Shown here: positions 10,564 to 22,861 of the stretch, piece after piece
Layout: the number at the start of each line of letters is the position of its first letter
How positions within the stretch are numbered: position 1 is the stretch's first letter
Assembly (NCBI GenBank): GCA_037157565.1
Contig: JAZHRO010000013.1
Coordinates: 35,344,501-35,408,500, forward strand
Source: Thalassia testudinum
Lineage: Eukaryota > Streptophyta > Magnoliopsida > Alismatales > Hydrocharitaceae
Direction: 5' to 3'
DNA: 64,000 bases
The notes under the pieces: generated by a model
What the model saw: only the letters and a program-made list of their open reading frames with translations
What the model was told of the DNA's origin: nothing
Database searches by the model: none
Position numbers and translations under genes: made by a program

Positions 10564-11515
10564 TGAGGTTGACTACGTATCTTAATGGTATATTAGAGAG
10601 GAGGGGTGAATAGTATCACTTATAAAAAAATTACTAGAGATAGATCAATCTACACAATAATTAAGTACAAATAATACCTGGATTTATAGTAGAAACCCTT
10701 CGTAGGTGAAAACCACTACCTAAGCTTCTCAGCTCAGGATTTTTCCGACTAGGTGAAGCTAGTCAATCTATTATCGTACCACTTAAATGAGGGTGGCACA
10801 ACTTCTTACAATAATCCCTTCTCTTTACAACCTGAAGAGAAGCAAAACAACAACAGATCTTCCCAACAACTTAGGATTCGTAATCAAAGTAATAAGTAGA
10901 ACAAAAATAATATAATTCTATGGAACCCCAAGGAAAGTCAAATGGGATTTTTATAGAGATTCGAATAGACGTGCTTTGGAAAGCGTAAAAGCAGAGGTGC
11001 AAAAGCACTTTGACAGGAAACATGAGAGCTCTTTTTCTAGATGAATTTCTCTTTGAATGTTATTTGAAAAAAGCTACTTATGACCTCTATTTATACTAGA
11101 AAATTGACCAGAAAAGGAAGTCAAATTAGTTGATCAATTAAGGTAGTTTGGTCGATCAATGCTTGATCGATTAATTAAGCTAAATGGTCGATCAAATGTG
11201 TATTTATCAACTTCCTAAAATAGACTGTTTTGATTGATTAACTAATCTTATTGATTGATCAATTTATTTGGTCGATCAATATTATTATTTGATCAATCAA
11301 TTAACGCAAAAACATGATTTTTTACGTTAAATGTGAAAAACCGTTTGAATATTATTTGAGGTTCCTTACAAGATAATTTAGACTCAATAAAAATAAAAAA
11401 ACACCGAGAAGAAATCAACAATCTTCTAGCTTTAATCCAAATATCCATGAGAGAGTCCTAAAAGATTAGTTTAGCAGATAGCATAATTTGGTGCATCAAA
11501 ACAAAGGTACTTACA
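10564..11515 (-). mobile_element. 3' LTR of element Y
   Basis: A 952-bp LTR with termini TGAGGTTG...GTACTTACA, homologous over its whole length to 44113-45109. It carries many TTGATCGATCAA-like motifs (11120-11310) and a TATAAATAGAGG box on the minus strand. A polypurine tract directly flanks its right end, which makes it the 3' LTR of a minus-strand element. Confidence 0.8.
11084..11095 (-). promoter_or_regulatory. TATA box of the Y 3' LTR
   Basis: Minus strand TATAAATAGAGG, at the same position in both Y LTRs (the other is at 44637-44648) and found as the same 12-mer in the unrelated LTR V at 62079-62090. Confidence 0.65.
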
Positions 11516-11600
11516 TCTCCCCCTTTTTGATGACAACAAAATTATAATTATGTACAGAGATAGAAATTTAAAAAGTTATGCATAATATCTCCCCCTTTTT
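11516..11600 (-). other. Polypurine tracts of element Y
   Basis: On the minus strand AAAAAGGGGGAGA directly abuts the 3' LTR (11516-11528) and the same 13-mer is repeated at 11588-11600. These prime plus-strand DNA synthesis. Repeated polypurine tracts beside the 3' LTR are a described Sirevirus trait. Confidence 0.75.
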
Positions 11601-12025
11601 GTTTCAGTAAAAAGTAAACACATAGCTATCAATTTTATTTATCTTCCCCTTAAACATGTAATTGAAGCAGTAATATTTATAATATGCAATTCAAAGAGAG
11701 AAATATTCAACTGATAGAGAGATATAACGGTTCATATAACTAGACAGCAAATATAAATGAGTCCAAAATAAAGTAGCAAGATAAATGAGTCCAAAATAAA
11801 GTATTATACGCCATAATACTAATACAAATAATAGCAACAAGAAAATAGATAATACTAAGCAAAACTACTCTAGGGAAGCCATAAAAGCATCCATGGTGCT
11901 CTGAAGATCTATATCTAACTTGAGGTCCATCGAGTTAGATCTCTCTTATGAAGTCGGGTGACCAAGACAAAGGCGTCTCTGAGCTGACGAAGAGGGTGTC
12001 GCCTGCTTAGTTGTCTGGCGAGGAG
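11601..12025 (-). other. Internal 3' part of element Y
   Basis: An AT-rich remnant between the polypurine tracts and insertion X5. Its right part (about 11880-12025) is low-complexity Ser/Thr-rich coding-like sequence on the minus strand. It continues, across X5, the C-terminus of the transposon-protein-like ORF seen at 17133-17770. Confidence 0.5.
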
Positions 12026-12053
12026 TGATGGTAACACCATCATGGGCTCTAAC

Positions 12054-14581
12054 TGTTACGACCCGATTCCCGAATCCCTACGAGACATGAGAATCGAACC
12101 GACTCGACTGATCCCAAGACCCAGTCGTCCAACGAGTAAGTAACTAAAAGAGCAGTAAAATAAACCACATTCACCATGTATATAACTAGCAGTAACAAAA
12201 GTACAGCAGTAAAGAAAAGAACTACTACAGTACACACCATCACAACAGTAGAGAATTAAACAAGTACATAAACATGATGCTTACAATAAAATAGTACAGT
12301 GGTAACAGAAAATACTCATTACAACAGAAGAAAAGGTACAATAGGTACTACACAAGTAAAACTACTGGGCTCTACTAGGCCCAGCACCCTCTGCAGCCGC
12401 CAGCTCTGGCTGTTCAACACCTGGTCCTGAAAAGGTGACAAAGGTGACACGTCAGTGAAACGCTGAGTAGAGTGGCAACCAAAAGCTAAGAAAAACAGTA
12501 AGGTGGACAAGTTGCTATTATTTTTAATCTCTTTCTTTATTCTTCCATTTACTCATTCTTGAATTATTCCTCAGATCTTTCTCTTGATCTCAAATGTTCC
12601 TCGTGGGAACGATCTTCATTGCAGTCTTTTCCAAAAAGTAGAAGTAGCACGTGGTGCTCTCTTGGCTGGGAGAGTCCCCCGTGGTGGTCCTACCCTCAGT
12701 CAACTACCCTAAGGTCACTGACAGACGTAACGGTGACTACGGCACGCGCGATAAACGCACGGGTAGCTACCTCGCACTGGCACGCGGTCAGTCGTTTCCG
12801 TTAACAGGTGCGCCCCAAAGCACAGCACGGAACCAGTATAGGGTAGAGCCCCTTTCAGTAATAGGGGTCCAGCCCCTCCACAGTAACCAAACAGGGGTCT
12901 TGCCCCTTCACAGTCCGCGCACCCTCGCCTGACTACCCTGGTTTGCCCAATGGGCCTAACAAGTCGGTGTACGAAGGCTAGCAGAACCCCGGGGCCCGTG
13001 GGGTAGCTAGTGCTCTCCCTCCACTAGTAGCTCTCCCCGATACTGTGTACGCGAGGACCAAAAGTTGGTATAAAGTGGCCAGACCTAACCCCGGGTCCTT
13101 GGGGCGGCTAGCTCCACTCTGCACTAAACATGGGGACAGTCGCTCTCCTTGGTACTCCGTACTCAAGGGCCAGCTCACTTCCCCAATTTCATTCCATTCA
13201 CCTCTCAGGAGCTCTACTCTTAATTCCCCGTAGGGTTCATGCTCATATTTCTTTAACTAAGCCAATTTAGGTTTCATCATTTCAGCTTTATATTCATATA
13301 GCCCATGTTCTCAACAGTTAATATCCATTCATAAACAAGCAACTGTTATCCAATTACAGGCAATTATCATTTTTCTTTCTACTTTTCCAAGACTGCAATT
13401 TATATATTCACGACATTTGTTTTGGTGTTTCTGTTCCTAGGATTCATGCCACACCTTAGGATCTATCATTCAATCTAGTTTTCCAGTCCTAGGATTCATG
13501 CCATACCTTAGAATCTATTAATTATCTCACAAGTGCATAATTGTTGATAAACAATTAAAGGGAGCCACTCTACCCGCAAAACCGGGAGTACTGGGGGCGT
13601 GATCGGCAGATCCGCGCGCCTCCGCAACCCCCAGAGCTGCAACGGAACGAGGTCCTAACATAAGGATCAAACACAAGGAACTACTCAGAACATGATACAA
13701 ATATTGTAAACAAGTAGAGGGACTAATTCTGAGAAGAACGAAACTTGAAACGCGGAAAACGGACTTCGAACGGACCCTAAACGGGTCAAAAACGACAGGT
13801 CTGCCCCAAATCAGACGCCTGGAACATCTTCCAGACGTCTTAAACGATGGTTCAGGTCATACCTTGTTTCTACGCGGTTCTTCAGACGTCCAGAATCCCG
13901 CTGAACCGTTTGGACTTAGTTCTAGACGTCCGACTGTCACTCCGGACGTCTGGAGACCCTCTCCGCCGTCTGGTGCTGTGCCCAGACGTCCGATCTTCCT
14001 CCAGACGTCTCCCGCGTCGTCTGGACGTAGGTCCAGACGTCTGATTCTAGGAAATTTTCCCAGAATCAGGACCTCCTCGCCCTCCGCCTGCTGCACATGG
14101 CCGTGCCGCGCCGCGTTAACCGGCTGCCTGAGCTGTAGCAGCACCTCCCCAGCGCTACGCTCCCGCTGCGCGCCCGCCGGCTGGCCCTGGTTACTCCGGC
14201 GAGCTCTCACTCTCGCGCTCTAACTCTTCTCCCTCTCGCTGCAACTCCTCCCCGCACACACATGCCAGTAGCTGCTACCCTCACCCTCTCACTCTCACGC
14301 TAACAGGAAGAAGAAGAAGACGGTGGAGTGATGGTGAGGGAGAGGAGAGGGGGAGGTATTTGAAGGCGCCGTGGGGAGAGAGAGAGGAAGAAAGCTGCGC
14401 CTGCAGGACGGGGAGGAAAGAGAGAGAGGAAAAGAGGGCGGCGGTTCAGTCTGCGTGCGCATGAGCGCAGACGTGAAACCGTATGCCGAAAAAATTAATT
14501 TCCAGACATCTGGGAAGGCTTCCAGATGTCTAGACCAACTCCCAAACGTCTTAAAAGACGTTTGATGCCGGGGTCTTAACA
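12054..14581 (+). mobile_element. Solo LTR X6 (Ty3/gypsy-like), nested in X5
   Basis: Boundaries are TGTTACGACCC at the left and GGGGTCTTAACA at the right, imperfect inverted repeats with TG...CA ends. They are flanked by a perfect CTAAC duplication (12049-12053 and 14582-14586). Length is 2528 bp. The right third is crowded with CAGACGTCTGG-type palindromes (13810-14045 and 14500-14570). No RT or gag is visible. The LTR orientation and the superfamily are inferred only from the terminal sequence. Confidence 0.75.
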
Positions 14582-15502
14582 CTAACTAACCACAATTAGT
14601 CAAATTCATCAGGTAAATGCTCTCACTTGATCATCTGAGGGTCACAATTCCTCAATAATCTTTGAGAAGAAAATAAGAAAATAATGTTAATTCTATTGTT
14701 TTAACAGCACATCACAAATGCAAATTAACCATGGGATTACTAAGGGTTTAATTAAAGGTCAATTGAGCATAAAAGTCTCAAAAGTGAGTTTACACTGTTT
14801 GAATCAAGGTTTCACGTATTTCAAGGATGAAAACAGTACTAAAGATCCTAATTATCAACCCTACTTAAATTTAAAAAGTTCTGGTCAGGATAAAATTAAT
14901 ATAAACCTCCTAAAATTCATGGAAAAATATTCTAAAAGGTTTGGTACCTTTAGTTTGTCCATTTTAACCCATTTGACCTAGAATAGAGTTTCAGATGGGA
15001 ATTTTCCTTGATTTGGGTTTTTGTACAATTTATCCAGTTAAACATGGTCAAAACTCAAATACAAGTTCTCCATTAGATTTATTGGGTCAAAATTAGGTTG
15101 AGACCAAAATTTGGGCTCAATCAGAGTCTATCTTGACCTAGTTTGTAATTTTGCCCCTAAAAACTCTATTTCTGACATTTGTACCCCTAAGTTTCAAGTT
15201 TCTTGCACTCAGGTCCCTAACTTTCTCGTCGTCTTCACATTTCAATCCCTACCCCATGGAAGGTTTGAACAAGATCTCCTTGAGGCTGCACCGACTTCAA
15301 TCAAGATTCCTCCTTGATTTATCGGCCAAATCCCTCTAAAATTGGAGGAATGGTCGCCAGAAGATCCCCTTCCCATTGAATCACCTCTTAGATCCCTCCT
15401 CGAAGGCAGGAGCTCAGGTGAGCTCAAAATTTTCCAAAAGAGGAACTTCCAAAAACTTGCATCAATCATGCCAATTCTCGCCAATTTAGACCCTACTCTT
15501 CA

Positions 15503-15512
15503 CCTATAAAAG
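15503..15512 (+). promoter_or_regulatory. TATA box of solo LTR X5
   Basis: CCTATAAAAG at the end of the AT-rich part of the LTR, just before the C/T-rich body. It is collinear with the TATA box of X4 (48362) and, on the minus strand, of X3 (33297-33306). Confidence 0.55.
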
Positions 15513-17132
15513 TTCCCCTACATCTCAACGTTTCCGCCAGCCAAGAACAAGCCGGAAAACACCTCTCTCTTCTTCCTCCAGCCACCTCATCTTCGGCTCC
15601 GACGAGCCCTCTCTAACCTCCTTCGGCTGTCCAACCATCAAATTGGACGGCCCTCCATCTTCCCCTCTTCGTCGCAAGTCTTGCCAGCCAAAGCAAGACC
15701 GCTCTCAGCCTCTCCTTCCTCGCCGTCGTCTCGTCGTTGACCCCTTTGTCCCCACATCTGGCCAACCCACGGGCCAACGTTGGGCATGGTTTCTCTCTCT
15801 CTTTCTCCCTAAGCTACTGCAATCTCTTCCTCTCCCTCTTTAGGTCAATCCTACATCCTTAGATCTTAGGATTGATCGCCATACCACCTACTCCTCCATT
15901 GTCTTCCCTGCGGCTGGCACGAGCTCTAGTGAACTCACACGGCCACTACACCACACCAAACAGCACGCCACCACCACCATTAGCTCTACCTCACCTCCTA
16001 GGCCAGAAGCCTCAAGAAATTGAGGGCTTTGGTTCCTAATTTGGCTGGCTGAACACCCTCGCTCTCTGACACCTTCTCCAACACCGGCCGGTCGCCACAC
16101 ACACGCACACCACCTCTCACCGCCACCAGTACACTCACCACACTTCAATAAAGCATCTAAGCTATTTTTATTAGGCTATGAAGCCGTGTTCGTGGATTTC
16201 AGGTATGACCGGGGCATTTCCATCGCCACCATCTTCTCTGACTACGTCTGCCTCTCTCCGGCCATCATCCAACCTGCGACCACCCTCACTCGATGTGGCT
16301 TCACTACTTGAAGGCATCTGCATCTTCAATCGAGCAGCAACAGCAAGGCTCAACTCCAATTCGACAAAGCAATCCATTGTAGCTACACACGAAGAAACGC
16401 CACCAGCTTAGTCCCACATTGTGGGCTACAAAATCAGAAACACGCATAAATTGTTTTTGCGTTGTTAGTTCTTTGCCTCAGCACACGGGGTGAGGTCCCT
16501 CTCACTCACGTGCGCACTCCTCACCCGTTACACCTTGTTGGTGGGTTTGGACCCCTCTAACTCGATTACTCGGTTACTCTTTACCCGTATACCTATACCC
16601 AGGTCTGGAAAAGGAAAGAGAGAGAAATCTGAGGAGGGAGGGGGGAGGTTTTTCACTGTTATGCCTCGGGATGCATGCCTATACTTAGCGAATTCTGAGG
16701 AGATTTGAAGGAGCTGCTGCACTTGATACTTAAGTCATCTGATGTTTGTGCCTCCGATGTCTGACATTGGTTGAGGATTATTGTGAGATTATTTGATACT
16801 TGGTCTAACATGGGTATTCTTGGTTAAGTGGTTGACGAGTATTGTTGAGAAATTGATTGGGATTTTTATTCTTTTATTTTTATATTTTTGTCCATAAGTT
16901 TTGAGATACATTCTTGCTCTTAATTGAATATCATTTTTTTCATTTGATTCACTTGTGTTATTTTCTCTGAATATTGTGATTAGTGGATTAATTTGTTACA
17001 CTTGCTCCTTGTGAACGACCTCGAAACTCACGATTTTTCGAGCATTATAAATTTAAATGTCGTATCAATTTTTGTCGCTATACTACAACACGATATTTTC
17101 CTAAATACAAAAATTTTCGAGCCAACAAGGAG

Positions 17133-17911
17133 GTGTAACCTGCTACTCTGTGGCTACTGTAGGAGGAGGAGGTGCTGCTGATGATGGAGGCACTGTAGTA
17201 GACCGGCAAGGACGAGGAGGCCTGTGAAGTTGTTGCTAAATCTCATGAATAAACTCTCCAATTTTATCAAAAAACTGGCCTTGAGCATTCAGGTAGTCGA
17301 ATACCTGATGCCCATGTCTCGTCATCACCACGTCTATCTCGCGTTGTCAGTGCATCGTCAATGAAATGCCGTTAGTGACATCTTGAATACTGGCGTTGTC
17401 CTTGCCTGAGAGTAGTCTATCTAGAAGGCCTCACTCCTGGTCGTAGAAGGACAAAGTAGGTCGCACTGGAGGAGGATAGGTTGCTGTGAAATGCTCACAC
17501 GGCGGGAAAGGAGGAGGTACTGCAGTAGAGGGTCTATTTGGCTCTTGAGACTACTGCTGTTGGTGGTCTGCATCCTTATCACGGGCTCCCTGAGCTTGCT
17601 CCATCTTGGTATAAGTAAGCTTATAAAAAATGGAGACTCTCATAATGAACTGTTTGTGGTTTATAGCCATTGGGACATTGAAATGTAGGAAGATGTGAGA
17701 GAGGAGTATCCCAAACTGGAAGGAGCTGCTGGGTTGCTTGCTTGTCAAATAAAGAATCAAATGATTCTAGTTGAACCACTTGTTCTTAAAAAAAGGAGGT
17801 AGATTTAGACATGAAGTTCCACAAACAACTCAATTAAGAAAACATGGAAGATGACAAAAATATGGTGACTTGGCAGGACCACCCAAGTCATAATGAGTGG
17901 GAGTGAGCAAG
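17133..17911 (-). pseudogene. Transposon-protein-like ORF of element Y, C-terminal fragment
   Basis: On the minus strand the frame at 17760-17551 reads QFGILLSHIFLHFNVPM...FYKLTYTKMEQ. This resembles the conserved 'FGxLLTxIFxHFxV' block of the family annotated as putative plant transposon protein. A Pro/Gln/Thr-rich tail follows (17550-17133) with several stops. N-terminal pieces are at 34391-34206 and 31298-31080, separated by insertions Z1 and X3. Its function is unknown. The position between Copia pol and the 3' LTR matches the extra ORF of Sireviruses. Confidence 0.5.
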
Positions 17912-18305
17912 GTCTCTGATGTGTATGCATCTAAGTAACCTAAAATGTCTATTTATGCATATTCTTAGTATCGTAGAAGTATTATGTATTGTAAATATTG
18001 CATAGCATGCATCATCATGCATTTAGGTTAAATTGTATCATTTGTATAGTAATTTACTCTTTTTAGTGGTCAGGGATAGGTAATATTTTAATCAGGGTCT
18101 CGGATTGAAGATCCAACCTGTACGGATCTGATCAGGGCCACGATCGGAATTCAACGACTCCAAGATCACCCCAATTGGACTTCCATAGCATCAAATGCAG
18201 TCTGAGAAAGATCTGAGGTCAAGGGGCCAGGTGGTGTAAATCCGTACTTCAGATGACAAATCCGACGACACAGATGTAACGATGTAGTTAGCGGACCATT
18301 CGGTC

Positions 18306-21300
18306 ACAAATCCAAGAGGCGTTATTGAGGATGTTATTATTAAGGTTAAGGACTTCTATTTTCATGTAGATTTCCTTGTCCTTGACATAGATGCACCTGA
18401 GAATTTAAGGAACATGCCCATCATTCTGGAGCGTCTGTTCCTAGCTACTGCTAAGGCCAATATCAACTGTGAGAGCGGTAGCATGGAAATCGCCTTTGGG
18501 GATCAGAAACTGAAACTGGATATTTTCAAGGCGATTAATAAATTTAAGGATTGTGGATTTATAGAGGAACTCGAGGAAGATCATTTGAATATTGAGACAT
18601 ATATGGCTGTATTTGCTATTGAGAGTTTTTCCTGCACCGATGAACCCAACCCACAACCCTCTGTGGCAAACCCGCCACATTCTGAAGAGGTTGCTGATTT
18701 TGTTCACTTTAAACCTCTTCCTCTCGATTGTCCTGATGAATCTTCATCAGCATCCTCCTTACCTTCCATCTTAGATCCGCCCCAGCTCGAACTGAAATCA
18801 TTGCCTGAGAGTTTGAAATATCCATTTTTAAGACCTAAGAAGACGCTCCCTGTGATTATCAGTTCTAGATTGACTAAGGAGCAGGAGAAAAAACTAATCA
18901 AGGTCTTAAAAGAACATAAAGAGGCAATTGCTTGGACCATCCATGACCTTAGGGGGATTGAGTCATCTTACTGCAATCACAAAATTTTCATGGAAGATGG
19001 ATCCTGCCCTTCTAGCCAGATGCAGAGGAGATTAAACCCTAATAAGCCAGAAGTGGTCAAGAAGGAAATTATTAAGTGGCTTGACGCAGGAATCATCTAT
19101 CTGATCTCGAATAGTCCACGGGTAAGTCCTATGCAAATTGTTCTCAAGAAAGCCGAGATTACCGTTGTGACTAACGAGAAAGGAGAATCTGTCACAACTC
19201 GTTCAACTTCCTCCTGGAGAGTCTGTATCGATTACAGGAAGTTAAACACAGCCACAAAAAAGGATCATTTCTCTCTGTCCTTCATCGATTAGATCCTTGA
19301 AAGATTAGTTGGGCAAAAGTACTTCTATTTCTTGGACGATTACTCGGGATACAATCAAGTCCCTATCCATCCCAAGGATCAGGAAAAGATGACTTTCACC
19401 TGTCCCTATGGAAGCTTTGCTTTCTGTAGAATGCCATTCGGGCTTTGCAATGCACCTACGACTTTTAAAAGGTGTATGCTAGCCATTTTTTCTGACATGG
19501 TGGGAGAATTTATAGAAGTTTTCATAGACGATTTCTTCATTTTCGGAGATTCGTTTGAATCTTGCCTGGTTAATCTTGAATTGATCCTTAAAAGATGCAT
19601 CAAAACGAGATTGGTCTTTAGCTGGGAAAAGAGTTATTTCATGATACAAGAAGGTGTCGTCTTGGGCCATGTAATCTCTGAACGGGGAATTGAGGTCGAC
19701 AAAGTTAAGGTCGATGCTATTTCCAAACTTCCTCCCACATTTGTTAAACAAATTCGCTCATTTCTCGGTCATGTGGGATTCTATAGGAGGTTCATCAAGG
19801 ATTTCTCCAAGGTTTCTTGACCTTTGAGCAACCTTCTCGCCAAAGATACGTCATTTGATTTCAATGAATCTACTGTAAGGCATTCGATTTTCTTAAAACG
19901 GCAGTCACTTGTGCTCCGGTGTTGCAACCACCGGTCTGGAAGCCCCATTTAAGATCATAACTGATGCTTCTGATTACGTGGTTGGGGCTATTTTGGGTCA
20001 AAAGATAGATAGAAAGCCCTCTGTCATCTACTACGTTAGCAAAACTCTGGACGGGGCATAGAGGAATTACACTGTTACGGAGAAAGAATTGCTAGCTGCA
20101 GTATTTGCTTTAGAAAAATTCAGGGCTTATCTATTAGGGTCTCATGTCATAATTTTCACTGACCACTCGGCCTTGAGATATCTCTTGGCCAAAAAGGATG
20201 CCAAACCCCTACTCATTCGATCGATTCTTTTGCTTCAAGAATTTGATCTTGAAATCAAAGATAAATCCGGGGTACAGAATGTGGTGGCGGACCATCTTTC
20301 GAGACTTCAATGTGATTCTTCTTGTCTGGATATTCCGATTACTGATACATTTCCAGACGATACTATTCTAGTAGTTTCAGGTGTCCAAACCCCTTGGTTT
20401 ATAGACATAGTAAATTATTTGGCTATTGGTCAAATCCCGCAAGATTAGACCAAGCAATAACAGGATAGACTCAAATCTAAGGCCAAATATTACTTCTAGG
20501 ATGACCCTAAACTGTATTGCATCGGCTCTAATGAGATTATTTGCTGATGTGTTCCCGAGAATGAGTTTCAAAGCATACTTGAGTTCTGTCATGTATCTAC
20601 GTGTGGTAGACATTTCTATGGGAAAAAGATGGCTGCAAAAATACTTCAATCTGGATTCTATTAGCCGTGTTTATTCAAGGATGCCCAGGAATTCCCGAGG
20701 TCGTGTTCTCGATGCCAGGTACTCAGGAGCATAACCAAGAGAGACATGATGCCTCTAAACCCAATTCTTCCCGTCGAAATCTTTGTTGTTTGGAGCATCA
20801 ATTTCATGGGACCCTTCCTCCATTCATTTGGACACCAGTACATTCTCGTTGTTGTTGATTATGTGTCCAAGTGGATCGAGGCTATTCCCACCCAAACTAA
20901 TGACCACAAGGTGGTAAATGATTTTGTTAAGAAGAATATCTTCAGTCGGTTTGGGATTCCGAGGGCCATCATCAGCGATGGTGATGCTCACTTCACAAAT
21001 GCCTAGTTCCGTAATTTATTGGCAAAATACGGGGTAAATCACAGAATCTCCACGCCTTACCACCCTTAGACGAACGGACAGGCTGAGATCTCCAATCGGG
21101 AGATCAAGAACATCCTGCAAAAGACGGTTAGACCTGATTGAAAAGATTGGACTCAAAAACTTGAGGACGCTCTTTGGGCCTACCGTACAGTGTACAAAAC
21201 GCCTATTGGCATGTCATCGTTTTGTCTGGTGTATGGAAAGGCGTGTAATTTACCCGTAGAGATTGAACATCGGGCATTCTGGGCAATCAAGAAATTCAAC

Positions 21301-21549
21301 TTTGATTTAAGTTTAGCCAGAAAGACCAGGAAGCTCCAATTATTTGAGTTGGAGGAGATTAGAAACGATGCGTACGAGAATGCGAAGATCTATAAGTCTT
21401 GGACCAAGGCTCTTCATGACCAACTGATTTCCTGCAAGAGCTTTGAGCCGATCCAGAAGGTCTGGCTCTTTGATTCTCGACCTAAGCTCTTTCTCAGCAA
21501 GCTTAGATCAAAGTGGAGTGGCACCATGAAAGTCGAGCTGAACTCTTAG
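18306..21549 (+). pseudogene. Athila-like gypsy pol G1 (partial PR, RT, RNase H, INT)
   Basis: The coding order is: the end of the protease (NPRGVIEDV near 18312, without the DLGAS active site), the RT, RNase H ([14 protein letters not shown], 20155-20200) and integrase to KLRSKW (about 21510). The RT carries YRKLNTATKKDH, YSGYNQ, MPFGLCNAP and the intact catalytic FIDDF near 19524. Several in-frame stops (19290, 19818, 21004, 21066) and a frameshifted stretch at 19850-19960 make it dead. It lacks gag, both LTRs and the N-terminus. The protease-RT layout and residues are of the Athila/Tat type. It runs without any LTR into gag of the next element at about 21580. Confidence 0.88.
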
Positions 21550-21584
21550 GAAGTTGTCCCCACCATGAAATTCCGCAATGGCAG

Positions 21585-22770
21585 TTAGTGTAGATCTTCT
21601 ATCATGGATTAGAAGATCAATTAAAGCGATTTGTGGATGCCTCATGTGGGGGAAATTTCCTTAATAAAGATGCCGAAAGTGCCTATCTCCTCTTTGAAGA
21701 AATGAGTGAAAACTCATTTAATATGACTTCAATGGACACTTTTGGTAGAACTCAAAACCCCAGACATGGAGTCAATGAAATTGACTCCAAATCCACCTCT
21801 GTTCTAGTCACTCAAGATGATCTATATATGTTAGCTCAATGACTGGACCAGATGCAAGTTCACCAAAAAAAAATGGAAGAAAAGCTCACTAACAAACTCC
21901 ACACCTTAATGCTCCACACTTTAACTCTCTCCACACTAACACTCTACAACTTCTCTGAAGAGAAAATCTGCACAATATTGATGCCACACCTGCTGGTCAA
22001 TAATTTCCAACTGATTTTCCACAAGAATTGACAGGGAATTTTGATTATTTGAATCAAAATATTCTTGATCCCACCATGGAAAATTTTTATGCTCTTCAGG
22101 AGCAATTTAGAAACCCTTCCAACACTTACAATCAGAACTGGATGACCAACCTGAATCACTCTTGGAAAAACCCAAACCCGATTCCATTGCCCAAACAAAA
22201 TCATTTTGGGAATTATGGGCAACCTGCATGTCAACCTAGACCATCCCAGGAAGATATTAATACTCAGGTCATGAAAACTCTGCAAGGTATGCAGAATCAA
22301 ATGACAGAAATAACCCGCATGATTACCAACTTGTAACACCAAGTTAACGTTACTCCTGATCATCGACCTGCTGGGAATTTACCTTCCCAACCCATGCCCA
22401 ACCTGAATAATCAACAGAATCAGTTCCAAGGTGGATATCCTAGTCAACCCATTCAACTAACACCTCAGCATCCCCCGGGTTTCAATAACAGTCAGACTTC
22501 TCGTCCTCATCCTAGAAACAACCAAACTATGTAGTTACTTTGAGGAATGGGAAAATCACTCAAAACCCCCTGCCTGTTAAGGAAACTCATTTGAATGAAA
22601 AACAGATCAACTCTTCCCCATCTTCCTCTAACACTGTTCAGGAACCTAATAATGCAAAACAGGGAAACCTAGCATCATGTCCACAAGCCCTCCATTCTTC
22701 ACAAAATAAGAAAAAGAAGAAATCCAAGTCCACTGATAAGGAATTAATGGATTTATTTGGGCAAGTTTAA
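21585..22770 (+). pseudogene. Athila-like gag fragment of G2
   Basis: It begins in mid-domain at the block FYHGL(E/D)xQL...FVDASCGGNFLNKD, which is also found in gag of element W (near 58540 on the minus strand). A long Asn/Gln/Pro-rich linker follows, ending in the KKKSKSTDKELMDLFGQV segment at 22770. Stops at 21841 and around 22336 and 22531 interrupt it. The N-terminal half of gag, the leader and the 5' LTR are missing. Confidence 0.82.
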
Positions 22771-22861
22771 ATTAACATCCCTCTCGTAGATGCCATAAAA
22801 TACATCCCTACCTATGCAAAATTTCTAAAGGATTTGTGTACCCCAAAGAGGTAGCCCGGAA

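Larger units (their letters stand above)
12026..17127 (+). mobile_element. Solo LTR X5 (Athila-like), interrupted by X6
   Basis: It starts with the palindrome TGATGGTAACACCATCA and ends ...GAGCCAACA, flanked by AGGAG on both sides (12021-12025 and 17128-17132). Without X6 and one X6 target duplication it is about 2.57 kb. It is collinear with X4: an AT-rich first part, a TATA box, a GC-rich body, a GTGGG/CCCAC foldback near 16410, the block GGGGTGAGGTCCCTCTCAC near 16485, and a TTGTGAACGACCTCG motif near the end. No internal domain or second LTR is seen, hence solo LTR. Confidence 0.8.

Noticed and set aside
14371..14582. Small overlapping ORFs around 14.3-14.6 kb
   Set aside because: Low-complexity purine-rich part of solo LTR X6, without family resemblance.
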